Assembly (NCBI GenBank): GCA_026392455.1
Contig: JAPLCB010000011.1
Coordinates: 1 to 64,000 of the forward strand
DNA from: Propionibacteriales bacterium
GTDB lineage: Bacteria > Actinomycetota > Actinomycetes > Propionibacteriales > Nocardioidaceae
DNA: 64,000 nt
Reading direction: 5' to 3'
Part shown: positions 50,560-60,495 of the stretch, piece after piece
How positions within the stretch are numbered: position 1 is the stretch's first letter
Layout: each line of letters starts with the position of its first letter
The notes under the pieces: generated by a model
The model's input: the letters and a program-made list of their open reading frames with translations, nothing else
Databases searched by the model: none
What the model was told of the DNA's origin: nothing
Made by a program: the position numbers and the translations under genes

Positions 50560-51717
50560 ATGGAGATTCTGCTTCCCCTGATCACCTTGACCCTCGGCCT
50601 CGCGCTCGGCGTCGCTGCGGCGTTGGTCTGGTTGCGCCGAGCGCCGTCGCCGGCCGACCTGGCCGACATCGCCGGCGAGGGCGCCGTGATCCGCGACGGG
50701 CTGGACCGCCTCCACGACCGGATGCGCGACCTGGAGCACCAACGGGTCTCCTGGCAGAGCACCCTGCACCAGCAGGTCGACGAGGTGCGGCACTCCACCG
50801 ACACCCTGCGCCGCGAGACCAGCGCACTCGCCACGGCCCTGCGCAAGCCCCACGTCCGCGGGCAGTGGGGCGAGCTGCACCTGCGCCGGACCGTCGAGCT
50901 CGCCGGGATGGTCGAGCACTGCGACTTCGAGGAGCAGGTCAGCCTGAGCGGAGCGGACGCGAACCTGCGCCCGGACGTCGTGGTCCGCCTGGCCGGCGGG
51001 AAGAGCGTCGTGGTCGACGCGAAGGTGCCGCTGGCCGCGTTCCTGGACGCCCAGGCCACCGACGACTCCGACGAGCGAGCGGCGCACGTCGCCCACCACG
51101 CCCGCCAGGTCCGGGCGCACGTCGACCAGCTCTCCACCAAGCGGTACTGGCAGGCACTGACCCGGAACGGGTCGCCCTCCCCCGAGTTCGTGGTGCTGTT
51201 CCTGCCGGCCGAGTCGTTCCTGTCCGCGGCGCTGGACGCGGACTCCGGTCTGCTCGAGTACGCCGCCGGCCGCAACGTCGTCCTGGCCACCCCGACCACG
51301 CTGATCGCCCTGCTGCGGACGGTGGCCCACGGCTGGACCACCGCGACCCTCGCCGAGCGCACCGCCGAGGTCCACCAGCTGGGCCGGGACCTCTATGCCC
51401 GCCTCGGCACCGTCGGTGGCCACCTCGACAAGCTGGGGCGCTCGCTGAAGAGCAGCGTCGAGGCCTACAACAGCGCCATCGGTTCGATCGAGACCCGCGT
51501 CCTGGTCACCGCACGGCACTTCGCCGACGTCGCGGAGCTCGACCAGCAGCTTCCGGTACTGCGGCCCGTCGAGGACGGCCCCCGGGTGCTGACAGCCGTG
51601 GAGCTCCTCGACGCCGTCGCCGATCCCCGGCCCGAGCTGGTCGACCTGAGCGAGCCGGATCACACGGGCGCCCCCGGCGTGGCTTCCCCCAGCGCTCGCA
51701 GGGCCGACCTACGTTAG
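50560..51717 (+). CDS. rmuC: RmuC family protein
   Basis: About 385 residues from ATG at 50560; GTG at 50530 or 50551 is also possible. An N-terminal membrane helix (LITLTLGLALGVAAALVWL) and coiled-coil lead to the RmuC nuclease-like domain: VRGQWGELHLRRTVELAGM, LRPDVVVRLAGGKSVVVDAK and NVVLATPTTLIALLRTVAHG. RmuC limits recombination of inverted repeats in E. coli. Its C-terminal tail is Pro/Ala-rich. Confidence 0.92.
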   Translation: MEILLPLITLTLGLALGVAAALVWLRRAPSPADLADIAGEGAVIRDGLDRLHDRMRDLEHQRVSWQSTLHQQVDEVRHSTDTLRRETSALATALRKPHVRGQWGELHLRRTVELAGMVEHCDFEEQVSLSGADANLRPDVVVRLAGGKSVVVDAKVPLAAFLDAQATDDSDERAAHVAHHARQVRAHVDQLSTKRYWQALTRNGSPSPEFVVLFLPAESFLSAALDADSGLLEYAAGRNVVLATPTTLIALLRTVAHGWTTATLAERTAEVHQLGRDLYARLGTVGGHLDKLGRSLKSSVEAYNSAIGSIETRVLVTARHFADVAELDQQLPVLRPVEDGPRVLTAVELLDAVADPRPELVDLSEPDHTGAPGVASPSARRADLR

Positions 51718-51721
51718 TGGG

Positions 51722-52237
51722 GTGAGTGCACCCACGGTGTGGGAGGAAGGCCGCTGGTCCGGCAGTCGGGTCACGCGGTTCTCGGTCTTTGCCTGTGTCG
51801 TGCTCGCCTCGGCCTCCATCGCTGTCTCGGGACGGCTCGGCCCCGTCTTCGACGTCGGCTTCGTCGCGCTCTGCCTCGCCACGGCCCTGTCGATCCGACC
51901 GTCCGAGTTCTTCACCGTCGGGATCCTGCCGCCGCTGCTCCTCCTCGGCGTGAGCACCATCCTCGGCGTCGTGCACCGCGGCTGGATCGCCCCGAGCGAC
52001 GACGGCCTCGTGCAGGCCGTGATCTCCGGGTTGGCCCATCACTCCGGTGCGCTCCTCGGTGGCTACTCGCTCGCACTCGCGGTGCTGGCGATCAGGACCC
52101 GGGTGCTGCGCTACTCGAACCGGGCAGCGTCCCCGGCGCCGTACCGGGTCACCTCGGAGACCCCCGAGGTGAAGTCGACGACCGTGGTCGGCAACGAGCC
52201 GGACTCGCCGCAGTCGATGACCGCGTCCAGCAGCTGA
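51722..52237 (+). CDS. DUF6542 domain membrane protein
   Basis: 171 residues, GTG start. Four membrane helices (FSVFACVVLASASIAVSG, VGFVALCLATALSI, FTVGILPPLLLLGVSTILG, ALLGGYSLALAVLAI). The domain ends near residue 135; the last 42 codons lie antisense over the Sua5-type gene and look like an unconserved tail. Function unknown. It begins 5 nt after rmuC. Confidence 0.8.
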   Translation: MSAPTVWEEGRWSGSRVTRFSVFACVVLASASIAVSGRLGPVFDVGFVALCLATALSIRPSEFFTVGILPPLLLLGVSTILGVVHRGWIAPSDDGLVQAVISGLAHHSGALLGGYSLALAVLAIRTRVLRYSNRAASPAPYRVTSETPEVKSTTVVGNEPDSPQSMTASSS

Positions 52238-52731
52238 TCCAGCTCGTCCTTGACCAACCAACCCTCGGTCATCGGTTCGGTCTCGCCCGGCAGGATCAAG
52301 GTGCTCGACAGCAGCGGCTCGCCCAGCTCCTCCAGCAACGCGCGCACCAGCGGGTGGTCCGGGATCCGGACGCCGACGGTCTTCTTCTTCGGGTGCATCA
52401 GCCGCTTCGGCACCTCGGCGGTGGCCGGCAGGATGAACGTGTACGGGCCGGGGGTCGCGGCCTTGATCGCCCGGAACGCAGCATTGTCGATCTGCACCAG
52501 CTGCCCGAGCTGGGCGAAGTCGCGGCAGACCAGGGTGAAGTGGTGCTTGTCGTCGAGCTGACGGATCGAACGGATCCGCTCCAGGCCGTCCCGGTTACCG
52601 AGCTGGATCCCGAGCGCGTAGCCGGAGTCGGTCGGGTACGCCAGCAGTCCGTCCTCGCGCAGCAGGGAGACGGCCTGCCCGATCAGCCGAGGCTGCGGGT
52701 CGACCGGGTGGATGTCGAGGTAGCGCGCCAT
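52111..52731 (-). CDS. Sua5/YciO/YrdC family protein (L-threonylcarbamoyladenylate synthase type)
   Basis: 206 residues. GLLAYPTDSGYALGIQLGNR, LVCRDFAQLGQLVQIDNAAF and AATPGPYTFILPATAEVPKR match the YrdC domain; KKTVGVRIPDHPLVRALLEE and PTTVVDFTSG follow. It makes threonylcarbamoyl-AMP for the t6A tRNA modification if it is a true YrdC; the YciO branch may differ. It overlaps the convergent DUF6542 gene by 127 bp and the ispH stop by 1 nt. Confidence 0.88.
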   Translation of the reverse strand: MARYLDIHPVDPQPRLIGQAVSLLREDGLLAYPTDSGYALGIQLGNRDGLERIRSIRQLDDKHHFTLVCRDFAQLGQLVQIDNAAFRAIKAATPGPYTFILPATAEVPKRLMHPKKKTVGVRIPDHPLVRALLEELGEPLLSSTLILPGETEPMTEGWLVKDELDQLLDAVIDCGESGSLPTTVVDFTSGVSEVTRYGAGDAARFE

Positions 52732-53750
52732 CAGGACGTCGGCTGGGCTGCCTTGGCCGCGAGCTCGGCGGCCCGGATGTCCTTGCGAAGCTCCGGAGGC
52801 AGCGCGAAGATCAGCGACTCCTCGGCCGTGTGCACCGCCCGCGCGTCCGGGTACCCCCGGTCGGCCAGGAAGGAGAGCACTCCGTCGACCAGCTCCTCGG
52901 GCACCGAGGCGCCGGACGTCACGCTCACCTTGTCGACGCCGTCGAGCCAGGACTCCTCGATCTCCGAGGCGTCGTCGACCCGGTACGCCGCTGCCGCCCC
53001 GGCCTCGAGCGCCACCTCGGCGAGCCGCACCGAGTTCGACGAGTTCGCCGAACCGACCACGATCACCAGGTCGGCGTCCGGACTGATCTCCTTGACCGCG
53101 AGCTGACGGTTCTGGGTGGCGTAGCAGATGTCGTCGCTGGGCGGGTCGAGCAGATCGGGGAAGCGCTCCCGGATCGCGTTCACCGTGGCCATCGTCTCGT
53201 CGACCGAGAGGGTCGTCTGCGACAGCCAGGCGACCCGCTTCGGGTCACGGACCACGATGTTCGGCACGTCCTCGGGGCTCTGCACCAGCTGGATGTGGTC
53301 GGGCGCCTCGCCAGCAGTGCCCTCGACCTCCTCGTGCCCCTCGTGACCGATCAGCAGGATGTCGTAGTCGTCGGCGGCGAACCTCTTGGCCTCGTGGTGC
53401 ACCTTGGTCACCAGCGGGCAGGTCGCGTCGATCGTCTTCAGCCCGCGCACCGAGGCCTCGGCATGCACGGCCGGGGACACACCGTGGGCCGAGAAGACGA
53501 CGGTCTCGCCGGCCGGAACCTCGTCGAGCTCCTCGACGAAGATGGCGCCACGGGACTCGAGGTTCGCGACCACGTGCTTGTTGTGGACGATCTGCTTGCG
53601 CACGTAGACCGGCGCGCCGTAGAGGTCCAGCGCCTTCTCAACGGTGATCACCGCACGGTCCACGCCCGCGCAGTAGCCCCGGGGAGCAGCCAGCAGCACG
53701 GAGCGTTCCGCATCGCCGAGAACGCGCGGCATCGCCAGGTCGGTGTCCAT
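52731..53750 (-). CDS. ispH: 4-hydroxy-3-methylbut-2-enyl diphosphate reductase
   Basis: 339 residues from [10 protein letters not shown] (an alternative ATG six codons later). Three Fe-S cysteines are present: Cys27 (PRGYCAGV), Cys111 (IDATCPLV) and Cys209 ([11 protein letters not shown]), with VFSAHGVSP and the HHEA active segment. It makes IPP and DMAPP, the last step of the MEP isoprenoid pathway. It is divergent from xseA. Confidence 0.96.
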   Translation of the reverse strand: MDTDLAMPRVLGDAERSVLLAAPRGYCAGVDRAVITVEKALDLYGAPVYVRKQIVHNKHVVANLESRGAIFVEELDEVPAGETVVFSAHGVSPAVHAEASVRGLKTIDATCPLVTKVHHEAKRFAADDYDILLIGHEGHEEVEGTAGEAPDHIQLVQSPEDVPNIVVRDPKRVAWLSQTTLSVDETMATVNAIRERFPDLLDPPSDDICYATQNRQLAVKEISPDADLVIVVGSANSSNSVRLAEVALEAGAAAAYRVDDASEIEESWLDGVDKVSVTSGASVPEELVDGVLSFLADRGYPDARAVHTAEESLIFALPPELRKDIRAAELAAKAAQPTS

Positions 53751-53786
53751 GACCTCATCGTAGTGCGCTGCAACTAGGGTTCCCCC

Positions 53787-55040
53787 ATGGCCTTGTCGAC
53801 CTCTCCGGAGAGCCCGGTGCCGGTTCGTCAGGTCGTGAGCATGATCGGCAGCTGGGTGGACCGGCTCGGCGCGGTCTGGGTCGAGGGCCAGGTCGTCCAG
53901 CTCAGCCGCCCGGCGAACTCCAACACCGACTTCCTCACCCTGCGAGACAAGCTCGCCGACGTGTCGGTCCAGCTGACCTGCCCGCGCGCGGTCATCGACT
54001 CGCTGCCGACGCCGCTGGTCAACGGCGCCCAGGTAGTCGCGTACGCCAAGCCGAGCGTGTACCCGAACCGCGGCTCCCTGTCCCTCCAGGTCCGCGAGCT
54101 CCGGCTGGTCGGCGAGGGCGAGCTCCTGGCCCGGCTCGAACGTCGTCGTCAGCTGCTCGCCGCGGAGGGGCTCTTCGCCCTCGACCTGAAGCGCCCGCTG
54201 CCCTTCCTGCCCCGCCGGATCGGCCTGGTGACCGCCAAGGGGTCGGCTGCCGAGAAGGACGTCGTCGAGAACGCGCTGCGCCGGTGGCCCGGGGTCGACT
54301 TCGAGATCCGGTACGCCTCGATGCAGGGCGTCAACGCTGCGGAGCAGGTGATCGCCGGGCTCGAGGCCCTCGATCGCGAACCTGACGTCCAGGTGATCGT
54401 GATCGCCCGCGGCGGCGGCTCGCTCGAGGACCTGCTGCCCTTCTCCGACGAGGCCCTGGTCCGTGCCGTCGCCCGGGCCACGACCCCGGTGGTCTCCGCG
54501 ATCGGCCACGAGCCGGACTCACCGCTGCTGGACCTGGTGGCTGACCTGCGGGCCTCCACCCCCACCGACGCGGCGAAGCGGGTGGTCCCGGACGTCGCCG
54601 AGGAAGCGGTCCGGGTCCACCAGCTCCGCGATCGCGGCCGGCGGACGGTCACCCAGCTCCTGGACCGGGAGCAGGCCAGGATCGACGGGGTCCGCAGCCG
54701 GCCGAGCATGGCGGACCCGCGCAACGACCTCGATTCCCGCCTCGCCGAGGTGCGGGCCCTGGCCGAACGCGGCCGCCGGGTGCTGGGGCACGTGCTGGAC
54801 CGCGCGTACGACGACCTCGACCACGGTCTGGCCCGGGTCCGGGCGCTCTCCCCGCTGGCGACGCTGCGCCGCGGCTATGCGGTGCTCTCCGACGCCGACG
54901 GCGCCCTGTTCTCCAGCGTGGACGGCGTCAGCGCGGGGGCCGCCCTCACCATCCGCGTCGCCGACGGTCGGATCAACGCCACCGTCACCGACCTCGAGTC
55001 CATCCCGCTACCCACCCCTGTGGAGGATCACGATGCCTGA
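53787..55040 (+). CDS. xseA: exodeoxyribonuclease VII large subunit
   Basis: 417 residues. N-terminal OB-fold ([26 protein letters not shown]), then the catalytic domain with [40 protein letters not shown] and [20 protein letters not shown]. Helical C-terminus. With XseB it degrades single-stranded DNA. An 8-nt overlap couples it to xseB. Confidence 0.96.
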   Translation: MALSTSPESPVPVRQVVSMIGSWVDRLGAVWVEGQVVQLSRPANSNTDFLTLRDKLADVSVQLTCPRAVIDSLPTPLVNGAQVVAYAKPSVYPNRGSLSLQVRELRLVGEGELLARLERRRQLLAAEGLFALDLKRPLPFLPRRIGLVTAKGSAAEKDVVENALRRWPGVDFEIRYASMQGVNAAEQVIAGLEALDREPDVQVIVIARGGGSLEDLLPFSDEALVRAVARATTPVVSAIGHEPDSPLLDLVADLRASTPTDAAKRVVPDVAEEAVRVHQLRDRGRRTVTQLLDREQARIDGVRSRPSMADPRNDLDSRLAEVRALAERGRRVLGHVLDRAYDDLDHGLARVRALSPLATLRRGYAVLSDADGALFSSVDGVSAGAALTIRVADGRINATVTDLESIPLPTPVEDHDA

Positions 55041-55248
55041 GTCACCCGAAGCGCCGGAAGCCCTGACCTACGAGGACGCTCGCGACCAGCTGGTCGAGGT
55101 GGTCCGCACCCTCGAGCAGGGGGGCACCACCCTCGCCGAGTCGCTGGCGCTCTGGGAGCGCGGCGAGGAGCTGGCCAAGACCTGCCAGAACGCCTTGGAC
55201 GGCGCGAGGGCGCGCCTCGACACCGTCCTGGGGCAGGACGAGGACTAG
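55033..55248 (+). CDS. xseB: exodeoxyribonuclease VII small subunit
   Basis: 71 residues: [20 protein letters not shown] followed by [20 protein letters not shown], the conserved XseB core. Its ATG lies inside the xseA 3' end. Its TAG stop is in CTAG (55245-55248), which also holds the stop of the convergent DUF4245 gene. Confidence 0.94.
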   Translation: MPESPEAPEALTYEDARDQLVEVVRTLEQGGTTLAESLALWERGEELAKTCQNALDGARARLDTVLGQDED

Positions 55249-55817
55249 GGAGTCGTCGGAGCCGGGTTCCTCGGCTCCAGCGTCTGCGCGAAGTCGTGGA
55301 TCTGGGCCTGCGACCCGGAGCCGTGGACGAGAACGGCCTCGGAACCACCGGTGGGCGCATCGACCTCGCGGGAGATCCCGTAGTCGCCGCCGGAGAACTT
55401 CCAGGACTGCCAGACCACCCCGCCCAGGGTGACGTCAGCGCCCTCGGTGGCATCTTCGTCGATGCCCTCCACCAACGTCCGGCCCGAGCTCAGGGCCTCG
55501 GCGAGACTGACGGTCCGGACGTTGTCGGTCCGCAGTGCGAGCTCCCAGCGCGGGAACCGGCCCCCGGAGTAGCGGGCGTCCTTCGCGCTCCACCCGAGCG
55601 GGAGAACCTTCGGCGCGTACAACGCCAGGGCATCAGCGCGGTCCCCGACGCCCACCGCCACCGTCCAGTCGACCACCCGGGGCGGCGGGGACGGCGGGTC
55701 GGAGATGAAGGAGCGGAAGCCGACCCAGCCGACGACCACCACGACCACCACGACCATCGACCCGATCATGCCGGCGACCGAGCGCTGGGTGTGCGGGTTC
55801 GGTTCCGGCTGGCTCAT
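55245..55817 (-). CDS. DUF4245 domain membrane protein
   Basis: 190 residues. The membrane helix contains eight consecutive valines ([14 protein letters not shown]), coded by a GACCACCAC-type tandem repeat at about 55732-55760. The exported part has [20 protein letters not shown] and a C-terminal strand ending near [15 protein letters not shown]4245 proteins are common in actinobacteria; function unknown. It often neighbours xseB and glpX, as here. Confidence 0.88.
   Translation of the reverse strand: MSQPEPNPHTQRSVAGMIGSMVVVVVVVVGWVGFRSFISDPPSPPPRVVDWTVAVGVGDRADALALYAPKVLPLGWSAKDARYSGGRFPRWELALRTDNVRTVSLAEALSSGRTLVEGIDEDATEGADVTLGGVVWQSWKFSGGDYGISREVDAPTGGSEAVLVHGSGSQAQIHDFAQTLEPRNPAPTTP
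55732..55760. repeat. short tandem repeat coding a poly-valine helix
   Basis: About three units of GACCACCAC (plus strand) encode the Val run of the DUF4245 membrane helix. Slippage would change the helix length by whole residues. Confidence 0.6.
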
Positions 55818-55857
55818 GGGTCCATCTTGCCAACACCACCCTCGCTACGCTCACCCG

Positions 55858-57093
55858 GTGGCCCCGGTCCTGAACCTCGTGGTCCCGCTGCTCGCGCTCG
55901 CGGTGCTGCTGGGGGCGGCGTACATGCACCTTCGTCCGCGCACCGAGGCCCTGGTGGCGGTCGCCGCGGGGGCAGCGGTCCTGGCCACCGGCTCCCTGGG
56001 CCGGACCGACCTCAACCGCGAGCGGGACCACCTGCTGCCGGTGGTGCTCTTCCTGATCGCCATCCTGGTGGTCGCCGAGTGCTGCCGTGCGGCCGGTCTC
56101 TTCGCAGCGATCGGCTCCCGGTTGGCCGCCGGCGGCCGACCGCGGCTGATGTTCGCGGCGACCTTCGCGGTCGCCGCTGCTACCACGGTGGTGCTCAGCC
56201 TGGACGCGACCGTCGTGCTGGTGACCCCGGTCGTGATGGCGTCGGCAGCGGCCTCCGCGCTGTCACCGCGCCCGTTCCAGCTCATCTGCGTCCGGCTCGC
56301 GAACAGCGCCTCGTTGCTGCTCCCGGTGGCGAACCTGACGAACCTGCTGGCGATGCCGGACCTCGACCTCTCGATCGGCCGGTTCGCGCTGCTGATGGCC
56401 CCGGTCTGGCTCCTGGTCCTGGGTGTCGAGTACGTGGTGCACCGGATCTGGTTCCGGGACGAGCTGGCGGCCTCACCGCGAGCGGCCCGCGGCGCGCCCC
56501 TGCCGCTCCCCCGTTTCCCGCTGGTCGTGGTCGCCGTGATGCTCGGCGGTTTCGCGGCCGGATCCTGGGTCGGTCCCGCCTGGGTCGCCGGTGGTGCCGC
56601 CCTGGTGCTGGTCCTGCGCGGCCTGCTGACCGGCGACGTCACCGTCGGGCAGGCGGTCCGCGCCGGGCAGCCGGGATTCGCCCTCTTCGTGCTGTCCCTG
56701 GGGCTGGTGGTCGCCGCACTCGGCGAGGGGGTCTTCGGGGACGCTCTGGCCCACGTGGTCCCGAACGACCACGGCCTGGTCGCACTGCTCGGCGTGGCCG
56801 CCGTCGGCGCCGTGCTCGCCAACCTCGTCAACAACCTGCCGGCCACCCTGCTGCTGGTGCCGCTGGTCGCCGGGCTCGGCCCGGTGGCAGTACTGGCGAC
56901 CCTGATCGGCATCAACCTCGGCTCCTCGATGACCTGGGCCGGCTCCCTGGCGAACCTGCTCTGGCGTCGTACGGTCCGCGCCGAGGGCGGCGTCGCCGAC
57001 AGCCGCGACTTCCACCTGGTCGGCCTGCTGGCAACGCCGGTCTCGATCGTTGCCGGCGTCGTGGTCCTGCACCTGTGGTCGCAGCTGGTGTGA
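55858..57093 (+). CDS. ArsB/NhaD-type (ion transporter superfamily) membrane protein
   Basis: 411 residues, GTG start. About ten to twelve membrane helices. Characteristic segments: TTVVLSLDATVVLVTPVVMA near the middle and ANLVNNLPATLLLVPLVAGL plus INLGSSMTWAGSLANLLWRR in the second half, the repeated half-helix motifs of ArsB, CitM and NhaD families. Substrate is not decided (arsenite, citrate-like anions or Na+/H+). No ars regulator is nearby. Confidence 0.87.
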   Translation: MAPVLNLVVPLLALAVLLGAAYMHLRPRTEALVAVAAGAAVLATGSLGRTDLNRERDHLLPVVLFLIAILVVAECCRAAGLFAAIGSRLAAGGRPRLMFAATFAVAAATTVVLSLDATVVLVTPVVMASAAASALSPRPFQLICVRLANSASLLLPVANLTNLLAMPDLDLSIGRFALLMAPVWLLVLGVEYVVHRIWFRDELAASPRAARGAPLPLPRFPLVVVAVMLGGFAAGSWVGPAWVAGGAALVLVLRGLLTGDVTVGQAVRAGQPGFALFVLSLGLVVAALGEGVFGDALAHVVPNDHGLVALLGVAAVGAVLANLVNNLPATLLLVPLVAGLGPVAVLATLIGINLGSSMTWAGSLANLLWRRTVRAEGGVADSRDFHLVGLLATPVSIVAGVVVLHLWSQLV

Positions 57094-57112
57094 TTGCGGC
57101 ACAGTTGCCCCC

Positions 57113-57517
57113 ATGAGCGAACCTGGCACCAGCCGTTACCGGATCGCCGAGGCAGCCGACATCCTCGGTGTCAGCGACGACACCGTCCGACGCTGGATCG
57201 ACCAGGGCCGCCTGGTCGCGACCCAGGTCGACGGCCGGTCGAGCATCGTCGGCACCGACCTGGCCGCACTGGCCGAGGCTCTCGCGGACTCGCCGGACCA
57301 CGAAGGTCGGCGGACTTCCTCGGCCCGCAACCGGCTGCACGGCATCGTCGTGCAGGTCAGGGCAGACACCGTGATGGCGCAGGTCGAGATGATCTGCGGT
57401 CCGGCCCGGATCGTCTCCCTGATGTCCGCCGACGCCGCCGCCGAGCTCGGACTGGTACCCGGCGCCCGGGCGGTGGCGTCGATCAAGTCGACGAACGTGG
57501 TCGTCGAACGCCCGTGA
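57113..57517 (+). CDS. helix-turn-helix plus TOBE (molbindin) protein
   Basis: 134 residues. An N-terminal MerR/excisionase-like HTH ([34 protein letters not shown]) and a C-terminal TOBE domain ([51 protein letters not shown]). This is the small actinobacterial molybdate-binding regulator layout. It may sense molybdate or tungstate; no mod genes are in the window. Confidence 0.87.
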   Translation: MSEPGTSRYRIAEAADILGVSDDTVRRWIDQGRLVATQVDGRSSIVGTDLAALAEALADSPDHEGRRTSSARNRLHGIVVQVRADTVMAQVEMICGPARIVSLMSADAAAELGLVPGARAVASIKSTNVVVERP

Positions 57518-57543
57518 GCCTCGGACCCGATAACATCGCCCCC

Positions 57544-58569
57544 ATGTCCGAATCTCACCTGCCCGAAGCGCTGGCCGTGTCCCCCAGCTCGCCCGATCGC
57601 AACCTTGCCCTCGAGCTCGTCCGGGTGACCGAGGCCGCCGCGATGGCGGCCGGCCGCTGGGTGGGCAAGGGCGACAAGAACGGCGCCGACGGCGTCGCTG
57701 TCAACGCGATGCGGACCCTGATCTCGACCGTCGGCATGCGCGGGACCGTCGTGATCGGCGAGGGCGAGAAGGACAACGCCCCGATGCTCTACAACGGCGA
57801 GGAGGTCGGCGACGGCACCGGACCCGAGTGCGACGTCGCGGTCGACCCGATCGACGGCACCACCCTGACCGCCAAGGGGATGGCCAACGCGGTAGCGGTC
57901 CTGGCCGTCTCGCCACGCGGCTCGATGTACGACCCGTCAGCGGTCTTCTACATGGAGAAGCTGGTCACCGGCCCGGAGGCTGCCGACGTCGTCGACATCC
58001 GTTACCCGGTCTCCGAGAACATCCACCTGGTCGCCAAGGCCAAGGGCGGCAAGCCCGAGGACGTCACCGTGGTGCTGCTGGACCGTCCTCGTCACGAGGA
58101 GATGGCCCGCGAGATCCGGGACACCGGCGCCCGGATCAAGTACATCACCGACGGCGACGTCGCCGGCGCGATCATGGCGGCCCGCGCGGACACCGGGGTC
58201 GACCTGCTGCTCGGCATCGGCGGCACCCCCGAAGGCATCATCACCGCGTGCGCGATCAAGTGCATGGACGGCGTCATCCAGGGCAAGCTCTGGCCGACCA
58301 GCGACGACGAGCGCGAGAAGGCGCTGGCCGCAGGCCTGGACCTCGACCAGATCCTGCTCACCGACGACCTGGTCTCCGGGGACGACTGCTTCTTCGTCGC
58401 CACCGGGATCACCGACGGCGAGCTGATGAAGGGCGTCCGATACCGCGCCGGCGGTGCGTCGACGCACTCCCTGGTGATGCGCAGCCGCAGCGGCACGATC
58501 CGCGAGATCATCAGTGACCACAAGCTCAGCAAGCTGCGCGCCTACGCCAACGTCGACTTCGATCGCTGA
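57544..58569 (+). CDS. glpX: class II fructose-1,6-bisphosphatase
   Basis: 341 residues. Motifs: [40 protein letters not shown] and the metal site [36 protein letters not shown] is also typical of GlpX. It hydrolyses fructose-1,6-bisphosphate in gluconeogenesis, the main FBPase in actinobacteria. It precedes a PfkB-type sugar kinase. Confidence 0.96.
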   Translation: MSESHLPEALAVSPSSPDRNLALELVRVTEAAAMAAGRWVGKGDKNGADGVAVNAMRTLISTVGMRGTVVIGEGEKDNAPMLYNGEEVGDGTGPECDVAVDPIDGTTLTAKGMANAVAVLAVSPRGSMYDPSAVFYMEKLVTGPEAADVVDIRYPVSENIHLVAKAKGGKPEDVTVVLLDRPRHEEMAREIRDTGARIKYITDGDVAGAIMAARADTGVDLLLGIGGTPEGIITACAIKCMDGVIQGKLWPTSDDEREKALAAGLDLDQILLTDDLVSGDDCFFVATGITDGELMKGVRYRAGGASTHSLVMRSRSGTIREIISDHKLSKLRAYANVDFDR

Positions 58570-58581
58570 GCCCCGACCGAC

Positions 58582-59508
58582 GTGATCGTCGTGGTCGGCG
58601 AGTCCCTGATCGACGTCGGTGCCGGTGACCAGGGACCGCACGAGAGCGTCGGTGGATCACCGCTGAACGTGGCGGTTGCCCTGGGGCGCCTGGAGGTTCC
58701 GGTCCTGCTGGTCACCGAGACCGGGTCCGACGAACGGGCCACCACCATCGCGGCGCACCTCGCCGCGGCCGACGTCGAAGTGATCTCGGCCCCCACCCCG
58801 TCCGGACGGACCCCGACCGCGACCGTGATCCTCGACGACGGCGACCCGCTCTACACCGTGGACCTGACCTGGGACCTTCCGCACACCGAGCTTCCCGAGT
58901 GCGATGCCCTGCACATCGGTTCCCTGGCGACCGTGCTGGAGCCCGGGCGTGACACCGTGCTCGACCTCGTCGAGCAGGCGTGGGCCCGGGACGTGTTCGT
59001 CAGCTACGACCCGAACGTGCGCGCGGGGCACCTGACCGACCACGACCACGACCAGGCCTGGGGAGACATCGAGTCGCTCGCGAACCGGGCCCAGCTGGTC
59101 AAGCTCAGCGAGCAGGACGTCGAGTTCCTCCACCCCGGCGCCGACCCCGGCCAGATCGCCCGGTCCCTGCTCACCGGCGAGGCGACCGAGCTGGTGATCC
59201 TCACCCGCGGAGCGCGGGGCGCGTCGGCGTACACCGAGGCCGGCGAGGTGCACACCCCGGGGAACGCGGTCGAGGTGCAGGACACCGTCGGCGCCGGCGA
59301 CGCCTTCATGGCGGCCGTGCTCGCAGTGCTGTTCGAGTCCGACTCGCTCGGGCACTTCGGACCCGGTCTGCCCAACGACGCCGAGCGCCTGGACCTGCTG
59401 CTGCGCGCCGCGAACCAGGCAGCCGGACTCAGCTGTTCGCGCGCGGGCGCAGCGGCACCACTGCGTGCCGACCTCCCCGACGGCTGGCCCTCGGGGACAC
59501 CGGCCTAG
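58582..59508 (+). CDS. PfkB family sugar kinase
   Basis: 308 residues, GTG start. GGSPLNVAVALGRLEVPVLL, the middle DPNVRAGHLTD and the C-terminal DTVGAGDAFMAAVLAVLFES with catalytic Asp in GAGDA. It is close to fructokinases. It starts 12 nt after glpX, so both may serve hexose interconversion. Substrate not certain. Confidence 0.9.
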   Translation: MIVVVGESLIDVGAGDQGPHESVGGSPLNVAVALGRLEVPVLLVTETGSDERATTIAAHLAAADVEVISAPTPSGRTPTATVILDDGDPLYTVDLTWDLPHTELPECDALHIGSLATVLEPGRDTVLDLVEQAWARDVFVSYDPNVRAGHLTDHDHDQAWGDIESLANRAQLVKLSEQDVEFLHPGADPGQIARSLLTGEATELVILTRGARGASAYTEAGEVHTPGNAVEVQDTVGAGDAFMAAVLAVLFESDSLGHFGPGLPNDAERLDLLLRAANQAAGLSCSRAGAAAPLRADLPDGWPSGTPA

Positions 59509-59537
59509 CACTGGCCGTCGGCGAGGACCCGGTGCAG

Positions 59538-60398
59538 TCAGGAGGAGGCGATCCCGCGGACCTGGTGGTCACCCGTCCCACCGTCGGCTGACGCAGCGCG
59601 AGCCACCCGGTCCGCGCGCTGCCCGACCAGGGCCCGGCTCACCTCGTCGAAGACCCGCGGGTCGAGCGCCATCCCGATGTGGCTGGCGGTGACCTCGACC
59701 GGGATCGCGGCCGGGTCCAGGCAGGCCCGCCAGTCCACGATGCCGTCGCGCTGCGAGTAGATCGCGGTGAAGCCGACCTCGGGGGCCAACGGCGCCTGGG
59801 ACTCCTCGAAGGAGGCCAGGGCGCACGCACCGGCGATGCAGTCCGCACTCATCAACCCGCCGAAACCGGCCCGGGTCAACCGGGTGAGCAGCTCGGCGTC
59901 CTTGAGCAGGACCTCGTGGACGGCGCCCGGGGCCAGGACCGGGCTGCCCATCGACACGATCCCGGCGATCAGGTCCGGACGCCGTGCGGCGAGGCCACGG
60001 GCGAGCATGCCCCCGAGGCTGTGCCCCACGATGCTGACCTTGCGGCCCCTCTTGGTGGCGATCGACTCGACCCGTCGCTCCATCCGGTCGGCGGCCTCCC
60101 GGGTGCACCCCATGTTGACGACGATGCGCGAACGGTAGGTCCGGTAGCCGGCACCGCGCAGCATCGCGGCCATCGGCGCCAGCGTGTAGTCACCCGCCAT
60201 GAAGCCCGGGATCAGCAGGACCGGTTCGGACGAAGCAGGGTGGCCGGGGCCGACGTACGGCCGGGACCCGCGAACCCGGCGGTCGGTCCGGCTCCGGGCC
60301 CCGTAACGGGCCGCTTCGGCGACCAGGCTCCCCTCGCGGAGCAGGGCTCGCAGGCCCTGCGGGCCGACGTACCCCACAGGTCGGAGAAAGTCGCCCAT
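59538..60398 (-). CDS. alpha/beta hydrolase (lipase-like)
   Basis: About 286 residues from MGDFLRPVGY at 60398; the start is uncertain because no ribosome site is clear, and a GTG at 60410 is possible. Nucleophile elbow VSIVGHSLGGMLARG, oxyanion region VLLIPGFMAGDYTL and GFTAIYSQRDGIVDWRACL (acid) and ASHIGMALDP (His). It resembles actinobacterial esterase/lipase or thioesterase types. Cytoplasmic or membrane-associated. Confidence 0.82.
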   Translation of the reverse strand: MGDFLRPVGYVGPQGLRALLREGSLVAEAARYGARSRTDRRVRGSRPYVGPGHPASSEPVLLIPGFMAGDYTLAPMAAMLRGAGYRTYRSRIVVNMGCTREAADRMERRVESIATKRGRKVSIVGHSLGGMLARGLAARRPDLIAGIVSMGSPVLAPGAVHEVLLKDAELLTRLTRAGFGGLMSADCIAGACALASFEESQAPLAPEVGFTAIYSQRDGIVDWRACLDPAAIPVEVTASHIGMALDPRVFDEVSRALVGQRADRVARAASADGGTGDHQVRGIASS

Positions 60399-60495
60399 CG
60401 GTGAGTTCACGAGGCCGAACGTAACGGATACCACCGTTCTAGCAACCGGAAACGACGGATTTCGTGACCCGTGTCGACGAACGTACGATGCCCCC

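Noticed and set aside
52731-54509. 592-codon minus-strand frame that includes ispH
   Set aside because: The part upstream of 53750 is antisense to xseA; ispH itself starts at 53750.
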